44,004 nt of DNA, from the NCBI GenBank assembly GCA_028724545.1, contig JAQYCU010000060.1, positions 1 to 44,004 of the forward strand. Reading direction: 5' to 3'. The position numbers and the translations under genes were made by a program. The stretch comes from a bacterium. GTDB taxonomy: Bacteria; Bacillota; Clostridia; Lachnospirales; Lachnospiraceae. The notes below the pieces were generated by a model that was not told where the DNA came from, did not search any database, and worked only from the letters and a program-made list of their open reading frames with translations. Numbering within the stretch: the stretch's first letter is position 1; every line of letters begins with the position of its first letter. Below, piece by piece: positions 25,705-34,893 of this stretch.

Positions 25705-25791
25705 CACAACTATTTTTCCTGATGTTTTATTGATAAACGCCCAAAAACTCACAACTATTTTTCCTGATGTTTTATCGACAAACGCTCAAAA
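25705..25791. repeat. 45-bp-period tandem duplication at the 3' end of the GH43 gene
   Basis: Copies at 25705-25746 and 25750-25791 (42 bases, few mismatches). The second includes the last codons of the GH43 gene (RLSIKHQEK and stop) and the first is a downstream duplicate of them, so the gene end was duplicated in phase (15 codons). Confidence 0.88.
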
Positions 25792-27290
25792 CGAGTCCAG
25801 ACTTTCTCATTCTCTGCTGCTGTTTCCTGCGCTGTATTCACGGCATAGAAGCCAATCATAGTACCTGTAAATCCGGTTGCAACTTCTGTAGAAACATAAC
25901 GTGTGTAAGCATCTGCCATATGAATTTCTTCGCTGCCTTCCAGATAAAAACGATACTGCAGCGCGTCTGCCACGACACGAACAGATACACGCTCTCCTTC
26001 ACAGACAATATGCTCGCTCTCCTGACTGACACAGCCAATCGTCTGTCTGACAAACACTTCTGTCGTGTCATTTTCCCCGTCTTTTCCGGCACTTCTGTTT
26101 ACAACGATTTCATAATGATGCATTTCGTCCATATAGAATGAAATTCCACTTTCCTGTCTGCCCGGAATGATATCACAAGTCAAATCAATGTCAAACTCCG
26201 TCTGACGGACACAAGTAAAACTTGGCGTTCCTACATCATTTAAGGTCACCTGCGTTCCTGCAACACTGATACTATCCTCTTCAAAACGGTAATTTTCCAT
26301 TTCCGGTATTCTCAAAAATACCCAGTCGTTTTTCGTTGATAAATTTTCAAATGTCTTATCATAATCAAAGTTCTGTTTTGCAAAAGAAACTGAATCAGGC
26401 ACTTCCACTTCCATACGTGCTGTTCCATTTGTTCCTAATGTAAACCAGCCGTCTTCCTGCCAGGTCAGTGGCACCAGACAGGTTTCACGTCCCAGATGAT
26501 GATATGGAAGCCACTGGTCAACCTGACGGAATGCCAGATGCGCAAACCACCAGTTACCGTGCACATCTTCTACAATATCGCCGTGGCCTGCTGCCTGCAG
26601 CTGATATCCACCCAGATTACGGTTTGTCAGAACAGGATTGCCCGGATAAGACTCGTATGGACCCCAGAGCGACTTGCTGCGCGCATAATTTACCATATGT
26701 CCATATTCTGTGCCACCCTCAGCTTCTACCAGATAATAATATTCACCAAAACGATACAGATGTGGTGACTCGAGATAGCGTCCCCCGGTACCCTGCCATA
26801 AAATTCTGCTTGGCGTTAATTTTTTTCCGGTAGCAACATCAATTTCACACATCTGGATACTGCCGACGCCATTTTCATCACTTCCGTTGCTGATAAAATA
26901 GGTATGCTCTCCTTCAAAATAAAGCGATGGGTCGATTCCATCCTGGTCTACTAAAATCGGCTCTGACCACTCGCCATAAATGTCATCCGTGTAAACATAA
27001 AAATTCTGTGGTGTACTGTCATTTGTCGTTACCATATAAAATCTTCCATTGTTGCAGCGAATCGTCGGTGCATATATTCCACCAGAGCTGCGCACGCCTG
27101 TCAATTCCACCTGCGAAGGTCTTGTCAGACAATGACCAATCTGTTTCCAGTTTACCATATCCTCGCTTTCAAAAAGGGGTACGCCCGGAAAATACTGAAA
27201 GGTACTGCATACCATATAATACTTTCCTTCATAACTGCAAACACTTGGGTCCGGATACATTCCTCTGATAATTGGATTCTGATACTTCAT
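25755..27290 (-). CDS. GH43 family beta-xylosidase/alpha-L-arabinofuranosidase
   Basis: 511 residues without signal peptide, so it is intracellular and acts on imported oligosaccharides. The five-blade propeller has the catalytic base D14 in MYPDPS, the pKa-tuning Asp in DGIDPS and the acid Glu in YLESPHLYR, then QAAGHGDIVEDVHGNWW. A C-terminal concanavalin-like beta domain (about 315-510) is usual in the xylosidase subgroup. Xylo-oligosaccharides are the best guess, and arabinosides are possible. Ribosome site GTGAGGAATTAGAAA. A divergent AraC gene with paired sites in between is probably its regulator. Confidence 0.94.
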   Translation of the reverse strand: MKYQNPIIRGMYPDPSVCSYEGKYYMVCSTFQYFPGVPLFESEDMVNWKQIGHCLTRPSQVELTGVRSSGGIYAPTIRCNNGRFYMVTTNDSTPQNFYVYTDDIYGEWSEPILVDQDGIDPSLYFEGEHTYFISNGSDENGVGSIQMCEIDVATGKKLTPSRILWQGTGGRYLESPHLYRFGEYYYLVEAEGGTEYGHMVNYARSKSLWGPYESYPGNPVLTNRNLGGYQLQAAGHGDIVEDVHGNWWFAHLAFRQVDQWLPYHHLGRETCLVPLTWQEDGWFTLGTNGTARMEVEVPDSVSFAKQNFDYDKTFENLSTKNDWVFLRIPEMENYRFEEDSISVAGTQVTLNDVGTPSFTCVRQTEFDIDLTCDIIPGRQESGISFYMDEMHHYEIVVNRSAGKDGENDTTEVFVRQTIGCVSQESEHIVCEGERVSVRVVADALQYRFYLEGSEEIHMADAYTRYVSTEVATGFTGTMIGFYAVNTAQETAAENEKVWTRFERLSIKHQEK

Positions 27291-27371
27291 TTTCTAATTC
27301 CTCACTTTCTTTTTTTGTGACAGGACGGCTTCTGGTTTCTCTAACCTTACCACTCCTGCATTATTTTTTCC

Positions 27372-27415
27372 GTTGCAACACTGGCTTTTTGTTGCACTTT
27401 TTTTCACTTTTTGTT
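27372..27415. promoter_or_regulatory. candidate AraC-type operator in the GH43/AraC divergent gap
   Basis: CTTTTTGTT occurs at 27385-27393 and 27407-27415, exactly 22 bp apart, with the palindrome GTTGCAAC at 27372-27379 beside them. Direct repeats two helical turns apart are the usual geometry for AraC dimers. The rest of the gap 27291-27581 holds only AT-rich, weak -10-like sequence (for example TATATT on the minus strand near 27420). Confidence 0.45.
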
Positions 27416-27581
27416 ACTCTTAATATAACACGAATTTATCAATATAAAATCAAGAAATGCGACACAAAAAACTATACAAATCGGACATTGCATAAAAATA
27501 GCAATCTGACAGGTGCAGATGTAAAAATAAACCGTTTCTCATCACGCAATTTTACATAGGCATCTGGGAATGGAGGTTATG

Positions 27582-28475
27582 ATGCACGAATATTTTCTTT
27601 ACTACTTTGCAAAAGAAGAAACCTTTCCTTTTTTTATTCAATACGGGGGACACGAAGAAGACCTGGTTATGCACACGCACCACGACTTTTCCGAATTGGT
27701 CATTGTACTGTCCGGCTCGGCTGTCCATCTGGTCAATCAGGAAAAATTCCCTGTAAAGAAGGGGGATGTTTTTGTCATACACCGGGATACGGCACACGCC
27801 TATCAAAACGTAAAAAACTTTCGCATTTGCAATATTATGTACCGGAATGATTTGATTGATTTCAAAAAGACAGATATCGGCCAGACACCGGGCTTTCACG
27901 CCCTCTTTTTTCTAGAGCCTTTTTATACGAAGAACTCCCATTTCAAAAGCAGACTCTATCTCAACGCAAGAGAACTTTCTATTGTTTCTGCGAAATTGGA
28001 GGATATGATACAGGAATATAATGCTTCGCTCCCCGGCAGGCAGACGATTCTGACGGCGCAGTTTACAGAACTGGTTGTTTTCCTTTCCCGTTGTTACGAA
28101 GCAAAAGCAAATGATGTCAAAGAGCAGTCTTCCGTTATGTTACTGGCACAGACTTTTGCCTATTTGCAGCAACATTTTCGTGAAAATATTCTGGTCAGCG
28201 AGCTTGCCGAAGACGCCAACTATTCCCTCCGGCATTTCGACCGTCTTTTTAAAGAACTCTATGGAACGACACCACGCGACTATATCATTTCCCTTCGTTT
28301 GTCACATGCCTGCGAATTAATCGAAAATACCGACAAGAAAATGGAGGATATCGCTTTAGAAAGTGGGTTTGAAAATGTCACTTATTTTTATCGTATTTTC
28401 AAAAAGAAACTGCATATGACACCACGTGACTGGAGAAAACAAAAACCTCACTCTGACGTTTTCCCGTCAGAATGA
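27582..28475 (+). CDS. AraC family regulator with cupin sensor domain
   Basis: 297 residues from the second of two adjacent ATGs (GGAGG five bases upstream). The N-terminal cupin (about 1-140) has HTHHDFSELVIVLSG and KKGDVFVIHRDTAHAYQN, and should bind a sugar. The C-terminal double HTH (about 195-290) has VSELAEDANYSLRHFDRLFK and IALESGFENVTYFYRIFKKK. It is transcribed away from the GH43 gene and probably activates it on sensing a pentose or xylo-oligosaccharide. The last codons form part of a bidirectional terminator. Confidence 0.94.
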   Translation: MHEYFLYYFAKEETFPFFIQYGGHEEDLVMHTHHDFSELVIVLSGSAVHLVNQEKFPVKKGDVFVIHRDTAHAYQNVKNFRICNIMYRNDLIDFKKTDIGQTPGFHALFFLEPFYTKNSHFKSRLYLNARELSIVSAKLEDMIQEYNASLPGRQTILTAQFTELVVFLSRCYEAKANDVKEQSSVMLLAQTFAYLQQHFRENILVSELAEDANYSLRHFDRLFKELYGTTPRDYIISLRLSHACELIENTDKKMEDIALESGFENVTYFYRIFKKKLHMTPRDWRKQKPHSDVFPSE

Positions 28476-28481
28476 GGTTTT
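28442..28481. terminator. bidirectional terminator of the AraC gene and the LRR protein gene
   Basis: AAAACCTCA/TGAGGTTTT (9 bp) and TCTGACG/CGTCAGA (7 bp) are separated by one mismatch and close a 6-base loop. T-runs follow on both strands. The left part overlaps the end of the AraC coding region. Confidence 0.88.
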
Positions 28482-28515
28482 CCTTTTTCTTATTCAGATA
28501 TTATCTGATAATGGA

Positions 28516-29751
28516 TTATTTGAATTTCTTATATCCACTCTTCTTTAATTTCTTAACGTTTGCTGCCTTAGATGTACCAGAAACTTTGATTGTCTTCTTA
28601 CATCCCTTGAATGCTCCCTTAGAAACAGTAGATAATTTTGTTTTTACTGTAAGTTTGCTTAACTTCTTGCAGCCTGTAAATGCGCTCTTACCAATTGTCT
28701 TAGTATATTTACCAAGAGTAACAGATGTAGCCTTTGCGTTCTTGCATGCTTTAGAGCCGATTGCTGTTACTTTGTAAGTTGCACCACTCTTCTTAACAGT
28801 TGCAGGTACTGTTAACTTCTTAGCTTTTTTACCCTTGCTGCTTAATCCAATTACAGATACTTTACCGGCTGTTGCCTTTGTTCCTGTCTTAACAGAAGCT
28901 GTTGTTACTTTGTATTTGAAAGAACCTGATGTAAATGTTTTGTTCTTTGCCAAACCAACTACAGATGTTGTTTCCTTTGCAGGAGTATTGTTAGTAACAT
29001 TGTCTTTTTTGTCCTCTGAACCAGATGATGTAGACGGTGTCTTACCATACTCTGGGTTTTTCTTTAATGTTAACTGAATTTCAACGTTCTTCTCAGGCAT
29101 ATCTGTGTATGCTTCATTTTCTTCCAAATCAGGATTCCAGCTGTTCAGGATATCAATCAGAAGATTTGCTTTATCATCTTCCTGGATGAAATACATATCT
29201 TTGTCATTATGAACATTGATAAGTTTTCCATCAAAGTATAATTTACATCCTGTAACAATTGCTGCATCAACAGGGATTGTTGTGGAAATACCTAACACAT
29301 TGAATGCGTTTGGAGTAACTGCTGTTGAATGAGTTTCTCCTGTATCGCCCCAATCCAGATAGCCGATAGCAGGGTCTGCGTCACACTTGATTGTGTATGT
29401 CTGCTCCTCATCTGTCAGCTCAACGCCGTGTACATCTGTTACGATAGCTGGTACTTTTCCTGCTCCCTTTGAATTTGATGCAAGTACTTTCCATGTCTGT
29501 GTTTCTGCATCATATGCCCACTTAACATCCTCTGTGTCATATAATCCACCTTCAAATGCTTCTGAGCCAAGTCCATATGTACCATCTGCACAACCGTTAC
29601 GGAATACATACGAACCATTTGCCTGACATGCAAAATAGATGCTGTATGTATCAGCTGCACTTGCTGTGTTTGCAGGTACTACAGTGATTCCAGATAATGC
29701 AACAACTGCTGCAAGACTGGTTGCTAAAAGTTTCTTGTACTCTTTTCTCAT
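28516..29751 (-). CDS. secreted protein with unknown beta domain and Lys-rich LRR tail
   Basis: 411 residues from the ATG at 29751 (AAGGAGG). Signal peptide 1-32 (SITVV-type core, ASAAD cut). Residues about 33-225 form a domain I do not recognise, ending with DDKANLLIDILNSWNPDLEE and DMPEKNVEIQLTLKK. This end resembles residues 520-672 of the GH5 enzyme at 32291-34795. A Ser/Thr/Asn linker follows, then BspA-like leucine-rich repeats (TVTLGKYTKTIGKSAFTGC style, about 285-411) that are extremely Lys-rich. With no catalytic motif, it is probably a surface carbohydrate-binding protein working with the adjacent cellulases. Confidence 0.85.
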   Translation of the reverse strand: MRKEYKKLLATSLAAVVALSGITVVPANTASAADTYSIYFACQANGSYVFRNGCADGTYGLGSEAFEGGLYDTEDVKWAYDAETQTWKVLASNSKGAGKVPAIVTDVHGVELTDEEQTYTIKCDADPAIGYLDWGDTGETHSTAVTPNAFNVLGISTTIPVDAAIVTGCKLYFDGKLINVHNDKDMYFIQEDDKANLLIDILNSWNPDLEENEAYTDMPEKNVEIQLTLKKNPEYGKTPSTSSGSEDKKDNVTNNTPAKETTSVVGLAKNKTFTSGSFKYKVTTASVKTGTKATAGKVSVIGLSSKGKKAKKLTVPATVKKSGATYKVTAIGSKACKNAKATSVTLGKYTKTIGKSAFTGCKKLSKLTVKTKLSTVSKGAFKGCKKTIKVSGTSKAANVKKLKKSGYKKFK

Positions 29752-29793
29752 AAAAATATCCTCCTTTTTATTTATGAAACTTTTCATTTATAT

Positions 29794-29822
29794 AGTATAA
29801 CACTATTTCTTGATAATTTTAA
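29794..29822 (-). promoter_or_regulatory. possible promoter of the LRR protein gene
   Basis: TTAAAA, 17 bases, TATACT on the minus strand, overlapping the end of the GH5 gene. The -10 is good and the -35 weak. Confidence 0.4.
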
Positions 29823-32124
29823 CTGTTTTTTTCTGGCCTTTGCCTTTTAACAGTTTTTTGTACTTGGCATACTTTGCTTTTGGCACATAAATCTTACATT
29901 TTTTGTAAACACCTTTGAGTGCTTTTGAACCAACAGACTTGATTCCTGTTGATTTAATCGTAATCTTCTTTAACTTGGTTGCACCAGAAAATGCATTTTT
30001 ACCAATTGTCTTAACATTCTTTCCAATCGTAATGCTCTTAACCTTTTTGTTGTTCTTAAAAGCATTGGCAGCAATAGTTGTAACCTTGTAAGTCTTGCCT
30101 AATACTTTTACTGTGGCAGGAATCGTTACTGAAGCAGCTTTGCTGCTCTTTGGCGCCTGATATGCTACTGTCTTGCTCTTTGTACTGGTTACTTTTAACT
30201 TCTGGCCGGAAACTTTGACAACATCACCTGTTTTGACTGTTTCTTTTGGCTGTGGTGTCGGTGTTGCCGGCTGCTTCTGCTGCGTGTCATCCTTCTGTTC
30301 TACATCCGGATTAGAAGCAGAATAAACTTTGACATTACATACTGCTGTCATACCATTTCCAAGTGTTGCCGTAATCGTACATGTTCCTTTGCTGACTGCT
30401 GTTACCAGACCATATTTGTCAACTTTTGCAATAGTCGCATTAGAAGAAGACCATGTAACGGTGTCTTCTGCATCACTTGGCTGCAATGTTACAGATAACT
30501 GTTTCTTTTCTTTGCTGTCACATTCCAGTTTCAAATCACTTTCGTTCAGAACTGCACTTGTAGCAGATTTTACTACTTTAATTGCACATGTTCCCTGTGT
30601 TCCATTTGTTGAAATCGCTGCAATCTCACATTCGCCAACACCAACCGGTGTTACTACACCTGTGTCAGATACTTCGGCAACTGTTTCATCATCAGACTGC
30701 CAGATAACGGTATCTTCTACCTCAACCGGGTCAAATACTGCCTGCAGTTTCAATGACTCATTTTCTTTGCCTAAATACAATGTTTTGGAAGTTTCTGTCA
30801 GATATACTCTTGTAATATCTGCTTCTGTCTTTGGTGTATCATCACCATCATAAACATCCATAATTGCATCTACCAGTGCCGGTTTTGTAATCTCAAACGT
30901 ATTTCTGTCAAACAGATAGAATGCATAATTACCATTGTAACCCTGGTCCCAGTATACCGGAACACATCCTGTATCTTTACATAACTGGCACAACGTCTTC
31001 ATAAAGTATGCACGGTAAGCATCATTCGTAGGGTCAGCCTTTGTCTTGTCAATAGCGCCATACTCCCCGATATATACCGGAATGCCCTTTGATGTGAAAG
31101 TATCTTCCAACGCTTTAAACTGCGATTCCATATACTCTTCGCCACCATCCTGCCATACTTTTGATTTGTCGATGGCATATTTTCCCCACTGGGTATATTC
31201 ATCTGTTTCCAGACCACAGAACTGCCATGGAGAATAGTAGTGAACTGTTACCATAACTCTTGTTTCATCCTCTGGAATCTCTGCATCACGGTAAGTATCT
31301 GTCGGCAGTTTGAAACCAAGTGTATCACTGACTGTTGCGTCAATGTTTGTATTCCATCCACATACCATTAACCATCTCTTTGCATTGTTTCCACCACTCT
31401 TACGCACGGTGTCTACAAAAATCTGGTTGTAATCTACGATATTCTGATATGCTTCGTGAGTACTTTCATTTGGGAAACCATTCTTACCATCAAACTCTTC
31501 GTTCATCGATTCAAAAATAAGATGTTCGTCGCAATCTGCAAAACGCTCTGCAATCTGTTCCCAGACAGCTTTGTATTTTGCTTTGATTTCTACCTGCTTA
31601 GAAGCATCTTCGCCACAGAGCAGCCAGCTGTCCTGCACTGTATAGTAACCGTCACCATGCACATTAATATTAACATACAGTCCGGTGTCAAGAGCCATAC
31701 GAACCACTTCTTCTACTCTGTTCATCCAGGCTTCATCAATTTTATATCCACTTTCAGCATCTCCTACATAAGCAAGATAACTGGTTGGAATACGGACAGA
31801 TTTAAATCCGGCATCTCTTACGGCCTCGAAAATTTCCTTTGTTACTTTTGGATTACTCCAAGCTGTTTCATTTGGGAAGTTATACCAGACACCGTTAATT
31901 TTCTTTTTGTCATTTGCTTCCATTGTGTTTCCAAGATTCCACGCCGGGGATAATGCTTCAGCAATGTCAGCGGCAGAAACATCATCAAAGCTTGCTAAAT
32001 CAGCTTCAATTTCTTCTGCTGTAGCAGCAGTAGTTTTTGTTTCCGGTACGGCTACTGCAGCCAGGGATACTGACATAGATAATGCTAAAGCAATCGCAAC
32101 TGCTTTTTTTATCTGCTTTCTCAT
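29803..32124 (-). CDS. secreted GH5 endoglucanase with two BIG2 domains and LRR tail
   Basis: 773 residues from the ATG at 32124 (AAGGAGATAGAAGAT). The long upstream frame has no site. Signal peptide 1-35. The GH5 domain (about 40-425) has acid/base E209 in FESMNEEFDG, nucleophile E354 in YIGEYGAID, plus WNLGNTME, HGDGYY and VHYYSPW. BIG2 repeats lie at about 436-520 and 521-602, then a Pro/Thr/Gln linker and BspA-like LRRs (about 637-773) ending in KGQKKTVKIIKK. It should hydrolyse beta-1,4-glucan (cellulose or mixed-link glucan) outside the cell. The basic LRR tail likely keeps it at the surface, since no sortase motif is present. It is a paralogue of the next enzyme. Confidence 0.94.
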   Translation of the reverse strand: MRKQIKKAVAIALALSMSVSLAAVAVPETKTTAATAEEIEADLASFDDVSAADIAEALSPAWNLGNTMEANDKKKINGVWYNFPNETAWSNPKVTKEIFEAVRDAGFKSVRIPTSYLAYVGDAESGYKIDEAWMNRVEEVVRMALDTGLYVNINVHGDGYYTVQDSWLLCGEDASKQVEIKAKYKAVWEQIAERFADCDEHLIFESMNEEFDGKNGFPNESTHEAYQNIVDYNQIFVDTVRKSGGNNAKRWLMVCGWNTNIDATVSDTLGFKLPTDTYRDAEIPEDETRVMVTVHYYSPWQFCGLETDEYTQWGKYAIDKSKVWQDGGEEYMESQFKALEDTFTSKGIPVYIGEYGAIDKTKADPTNDAYRAYFMKTLCQLCKDTGCVPVYWDQGYNGNYAFYLFDRNTFEITKPALVDAIMDVYDGDDTPKTEADITRVYLTETSKTLYLGKENESLKLQAVFDPVEVEDTVIWQSDDETVAEVSDTGVVTPVGVGECEIAAISTNGTQGTCAIKVVKSATSAVLNESDLKLECDSKEKKQLSVTLQPSDAEDTVTWSSSNATIAKVDKYGLVTAVSKGTCTITATLGNGMTAVCNVKVYSASNPDVEQKDDTQQKQPATPTPQPKETVKTGDVVKVSGQKLKVTSTKSKTVAYQAPKSSKAASVTIPATVKVLGKTYKVTTIAANAFKNNKKVKSITIGKNVKTIGKNAFSGATKLKKITIKSTGIKSVGSKALKGVYKKCKIYVPKAKYAKYKKLLKGKGQKKTVKIIKK

Positions 32125-32160
32125 ATCTTCTATCTCCTTGTTCACTAAATTAGAAATCTC

Positions 32161-32188
32161 ATACAACCGGAATACACCGGCTGTATGA
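32161..32188 (-). other. 11-bp stem-loop in the gap between the two GH5 genes
   Basis: CATACAACCGG (32161-32171) pairs with CCGGCTGTATG (32178-32188) apart from one wobble, 37 bp before the downstream GH5 start. The T-run after it is poor. It could be a leaky terminator or a processing or stabilising hairpin that sets the ratio of the two enzymes. Confidence 0.5.
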
Positions 32189-32290
32189 GTTTCCTTAACA
32201 TTCTGATTCTATTTTCAGATTATTGTCCGTAGCAGTTTTCGGTACTTCATAAAGCAATTGGACATTTGCTTTTACTACCTTGCCTGCTGC

Positions 32291-34795
32291 TTATTTTTTA
32301 ATAATCTTAACAGATTTTTTCTGTCCTTTACTTTTAAGAAGTTTTTTGTACTTTTTGTATTTTGCCTTTGGCACATAAATCTTACATTTCTTGTTGATTC
32401 CCTTGAATGCACCAGACTTCACGCTCTTTAACTTCTTAGACTTAATTGTAATCTTCTTTAAGTTCTTGCAGCCATAGAATGCATTCTTGCCGATTGATGT
32501 AACATTTGCACCGATTGTAACAGATTTTAACTTCTTGCAGTTCTTGTATGCATTTGTGTTAATCTTTGTTACTTTATATGTCTTACCATTAATCTTAACA
32601 GTAGAAGGAATGGTTACTTTTGTAAGTTTCTTGCTTGTTACTTTTGTTACAGTAACCGTCTTAGCAGTTGCACTTGGTGCTGTATAAGTAACTTTCTTAA
32701 TTGTCTTTTTCGCCGGCTTAGCAACTGGTTTTGTGTTACTGTTGTTATTATTGTTGCTTGCAGGAGGTGTTGGAACAGTTTTCTTTGCCAATGTTTCAAA
32801 CTCGATTTCAACTGTGTTCTCATCATCTAATGTAACACCCGGGTAACCCTCGAATGTACGGGAATCTGTTACATCACCAATAGTAGGCATATCTGCAACC
32901 ATTTCCTTCTCAGGAGCCCACGTGTTAATAACAATCATATCCAGTACATAGTCATCATTAATAGCATCAACATCTAAGTTGTTTGTCAGTGGAATGTTTA
33001 CACCATTTACTTTGAGTGATTTTACGTTAACGTGGCAGTAGAAATCTTCTCCTGTCATTTTGTTAATTCCTGCTTCACACTTAACATCTTTCAGATACAA
33101 AGCACCAATGTTGCACAATGACTCTTTTGAAAAATTCATTGTTGCCTTGTAAGATTTTGCTACACCACTCTGGATGTAAAGTTCTTCACTTGATGTTACA
33201 GACCAGCTCTTTGTATTAGATGCGAAGAACTTACAAGCTAAGCCTTCCTCTACTACCGATACGGTACAGCTTGCACTCTTACCGTTTGCAAGAGATGCTG
33301 TAATCTTTGCCTTACCTGTACCAAGACCTTTTACAAGACCTGTCTGGTTTACTACAGCTACACTTTCATCGTCTGATGACCACTTCACTGTGTCAGTTGC
33401 ATCTGCAGGTGTTAATGTTGCCTTTAACTGAACAGTTTCACTCTTCTTTAAATCTGCTGTTTCTGTATCTAATGCAATGGTTGTTTCAGAATCACTTGTT
33501 TCTGTCTTATAAACATCCATCATAGCATCGATGATGCTCTGCTGTGTAACTTTTGCAGGTGTTTCCTCTGTTGCAACAGTTCTGTCAAAAAGACCGAAAC
33601 CATACTTACCATTGTAACCGTTGTCCCAATACATAGGAACAGCACCGATTCTCTTGGCATTCTCACATACCTTCTGCGCGAAGTATGCACGATACGTATT
33701 ACTCTCAGGGTCATCTTCTGTTTTGTCAATAGAACCAAACTCACCGATGAAAACAGGAACACCCTTTGAAGTAAACGAATCCTTTAACTGGTTAAATGCT
33801 GCTGCCTGTCCAGACTCGTCTGTAGATGCCGTCAGTTTGCTGTTGGTTGTGTAAGAACCCCACTGGGTTGTATTTCCATCTTCACCACCACAGAAGCCCC
33901 ATGGTGCATAGTAATGTACAGAAAGCATCAATCTGCCATCTTCAATGGATTCATTCTTGTATGTATCTGTTGGCATTTTAAATCCGTAGTCACCACAGGT
34001 AAATTCAATATCGGTATTCCATCCGGTAATAACTAACCATCTGGAATCATTATTTCCACCTGACTGGCGTACAGCGTCAATGAAAATCTGGTTGTAATCA
34101 TTGATGTTGTCATAATACTCTTTCTTGATGTTTGCTCCATCATAGGTAACACCATCAAACTCTTCGTTCATGCCTTCAAAAATCAGATGCTCATCATAGT
34201 CTTTAAATGTAGTGGCAATATTTGTCCATACGCCTTTGTATTTTTCTTTGATTGCGTCCTGCTTTGAAGCATCTGCATTACATAATAACCATGCATTTTT
34301 GATTGAGTTGTAACCATCACCATGCATATTGATGACAACGTATAAGCCTTCTTCAATGGCCATATCTACAACTTCCTGTACTCTTGCCATCCATTCTGCA
34401 TTAATTTCGTAACCACTTTCTGCATCTCCGATGTAATCGAAATAAGAAACCGGAATACGAACGGATTTGAATCCTGCTGCCTTAACTGCAGCAAAGACAC
34501 CTTTTGTGATAACAGGGTTTCCATATTCTGTTTCTGTAGGATAGTTATACCATACTCCGCCTTTCTTTTCTGTGTGTGCTGACTCCAGCTGGTTACCAAG
34601 ATTCCATCCCGGTGACATTACATCAGCAATTTCGCTTGCTGAAATTTCATCAAAGGTTGCTAAATCTTCAGCTAAATCTCCAGCTGCGCTGGCTTCCTGG
34701 AAGTTCACTCTGGAAAATGATGTCGCTACCAGTGCTGCGGAAAGAGCAACTGCTACACCCTTTGAGAATAAGTGCTTAATACTTTTCTTAAACAT
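32291..34795 (-). CDS. secreted GH5 endoglucanase with BIG2, unknown beta domain and LRR tail
   Basis: 834 residues with AAGGAG before the ATG at 34795. Signal peptide 1-37. The GH5 domain (about 40-430) has acid/base E211 in FEGMNEEFDG and nucleophile E352 in FIGEFGSID. One BIG2 domain (about 438-515) is followed by an unrecognised beta-rich domain (about 520-672: LACKFFASNTKSW, LKVNGVNIPL, LDMIVINTWAPEKE), an Asn-rich linker and Lys-rich LRRs (696-834) ending KGQKKSVKIIKK. The catalytic half is clearly paralogous to the adjacent enzyme. The unknown domain, placed like a carbohydrate-binding module, recurs in the LRR protein at 28516-29751. It is the first gene of the cluster, with a strong promoter. 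Confidence 0.94.
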   Translation of the reverse strand: MFKKSIKHLFSKGVAVALSAALVATSFSRVNFQEASAAGDLAEDLATFDEISASEIADVMSPGWNLGNQLESAHTEKKGGVWYNYPTETEYGNPVITKGVFAAVKAAGFKSVRIPVSYFDYIGDAESGYEINAEWMARVQEVVDMAIEEGLYVVINMHGDGYNSIKNAWLLCNADASKQDAIKEKYKGVWTNIATTFKDYDEHLIFEGMNEEFDGVTYDGANIKKEYYDNINDYNQIFIDAVRQSGGNNDSRWLVITGWNTDIEFTCGDYGFKMPTDTYKNESIEDGRLMLSVHYYAPWGFCGGEDGNTTQWGSYTTNSKLTASTDESGQAAAFNQLKDSFTSKGVPVFIGEFGSIDKTEDDPESNTYRAYFAQKVCENAKRIGAVPMYWDNGYNGKYGFGLFDRTVATEETPAKVTQQSIIDAMMDVYKTETSDSETTIALDTETADLKKSETVQLKATLTPADATDTVKWSSDDESVAVVNQTGLVKGLGTGKAKITASLANGKSASCTVSVVEEGLACKFFASNTKSWSVTSSEELYIQSGVAKSYKATMNFSKESLCNIGALYLKDVKCEAGINKMTGEDFYCHVNVKSLKVNGVNIPLTNNLDVDAINDDYVLDMIVINTWAPEKEMVADMPTIGDVTDSRTFEGYPGVTLDDENTVEIEFETLAKKTVPTPPASNNNNNSNTKPVAKPAKKTIKKVTYTAPSATAKTVTVTKVTSKKLTKVTIPSTVKINGKTYKVTKINTNAYKNCKKLKSVTIGANVTSIGKNAFYGCKNLKKITIKSKKLKSVKSGAFKGINKKCKIYVPKAKYKKYKKLLKSKGQKKSVKIIKK

Positions 34796-34893
34796 TATTG
34801 TTCTCCTTTCTTTTTACGATATGTTGTCATTGCCTCCGTTTCTACCTTATGATATGCCCTGTCCAAAGCAGATATCACAAAAAAGAACACAAA

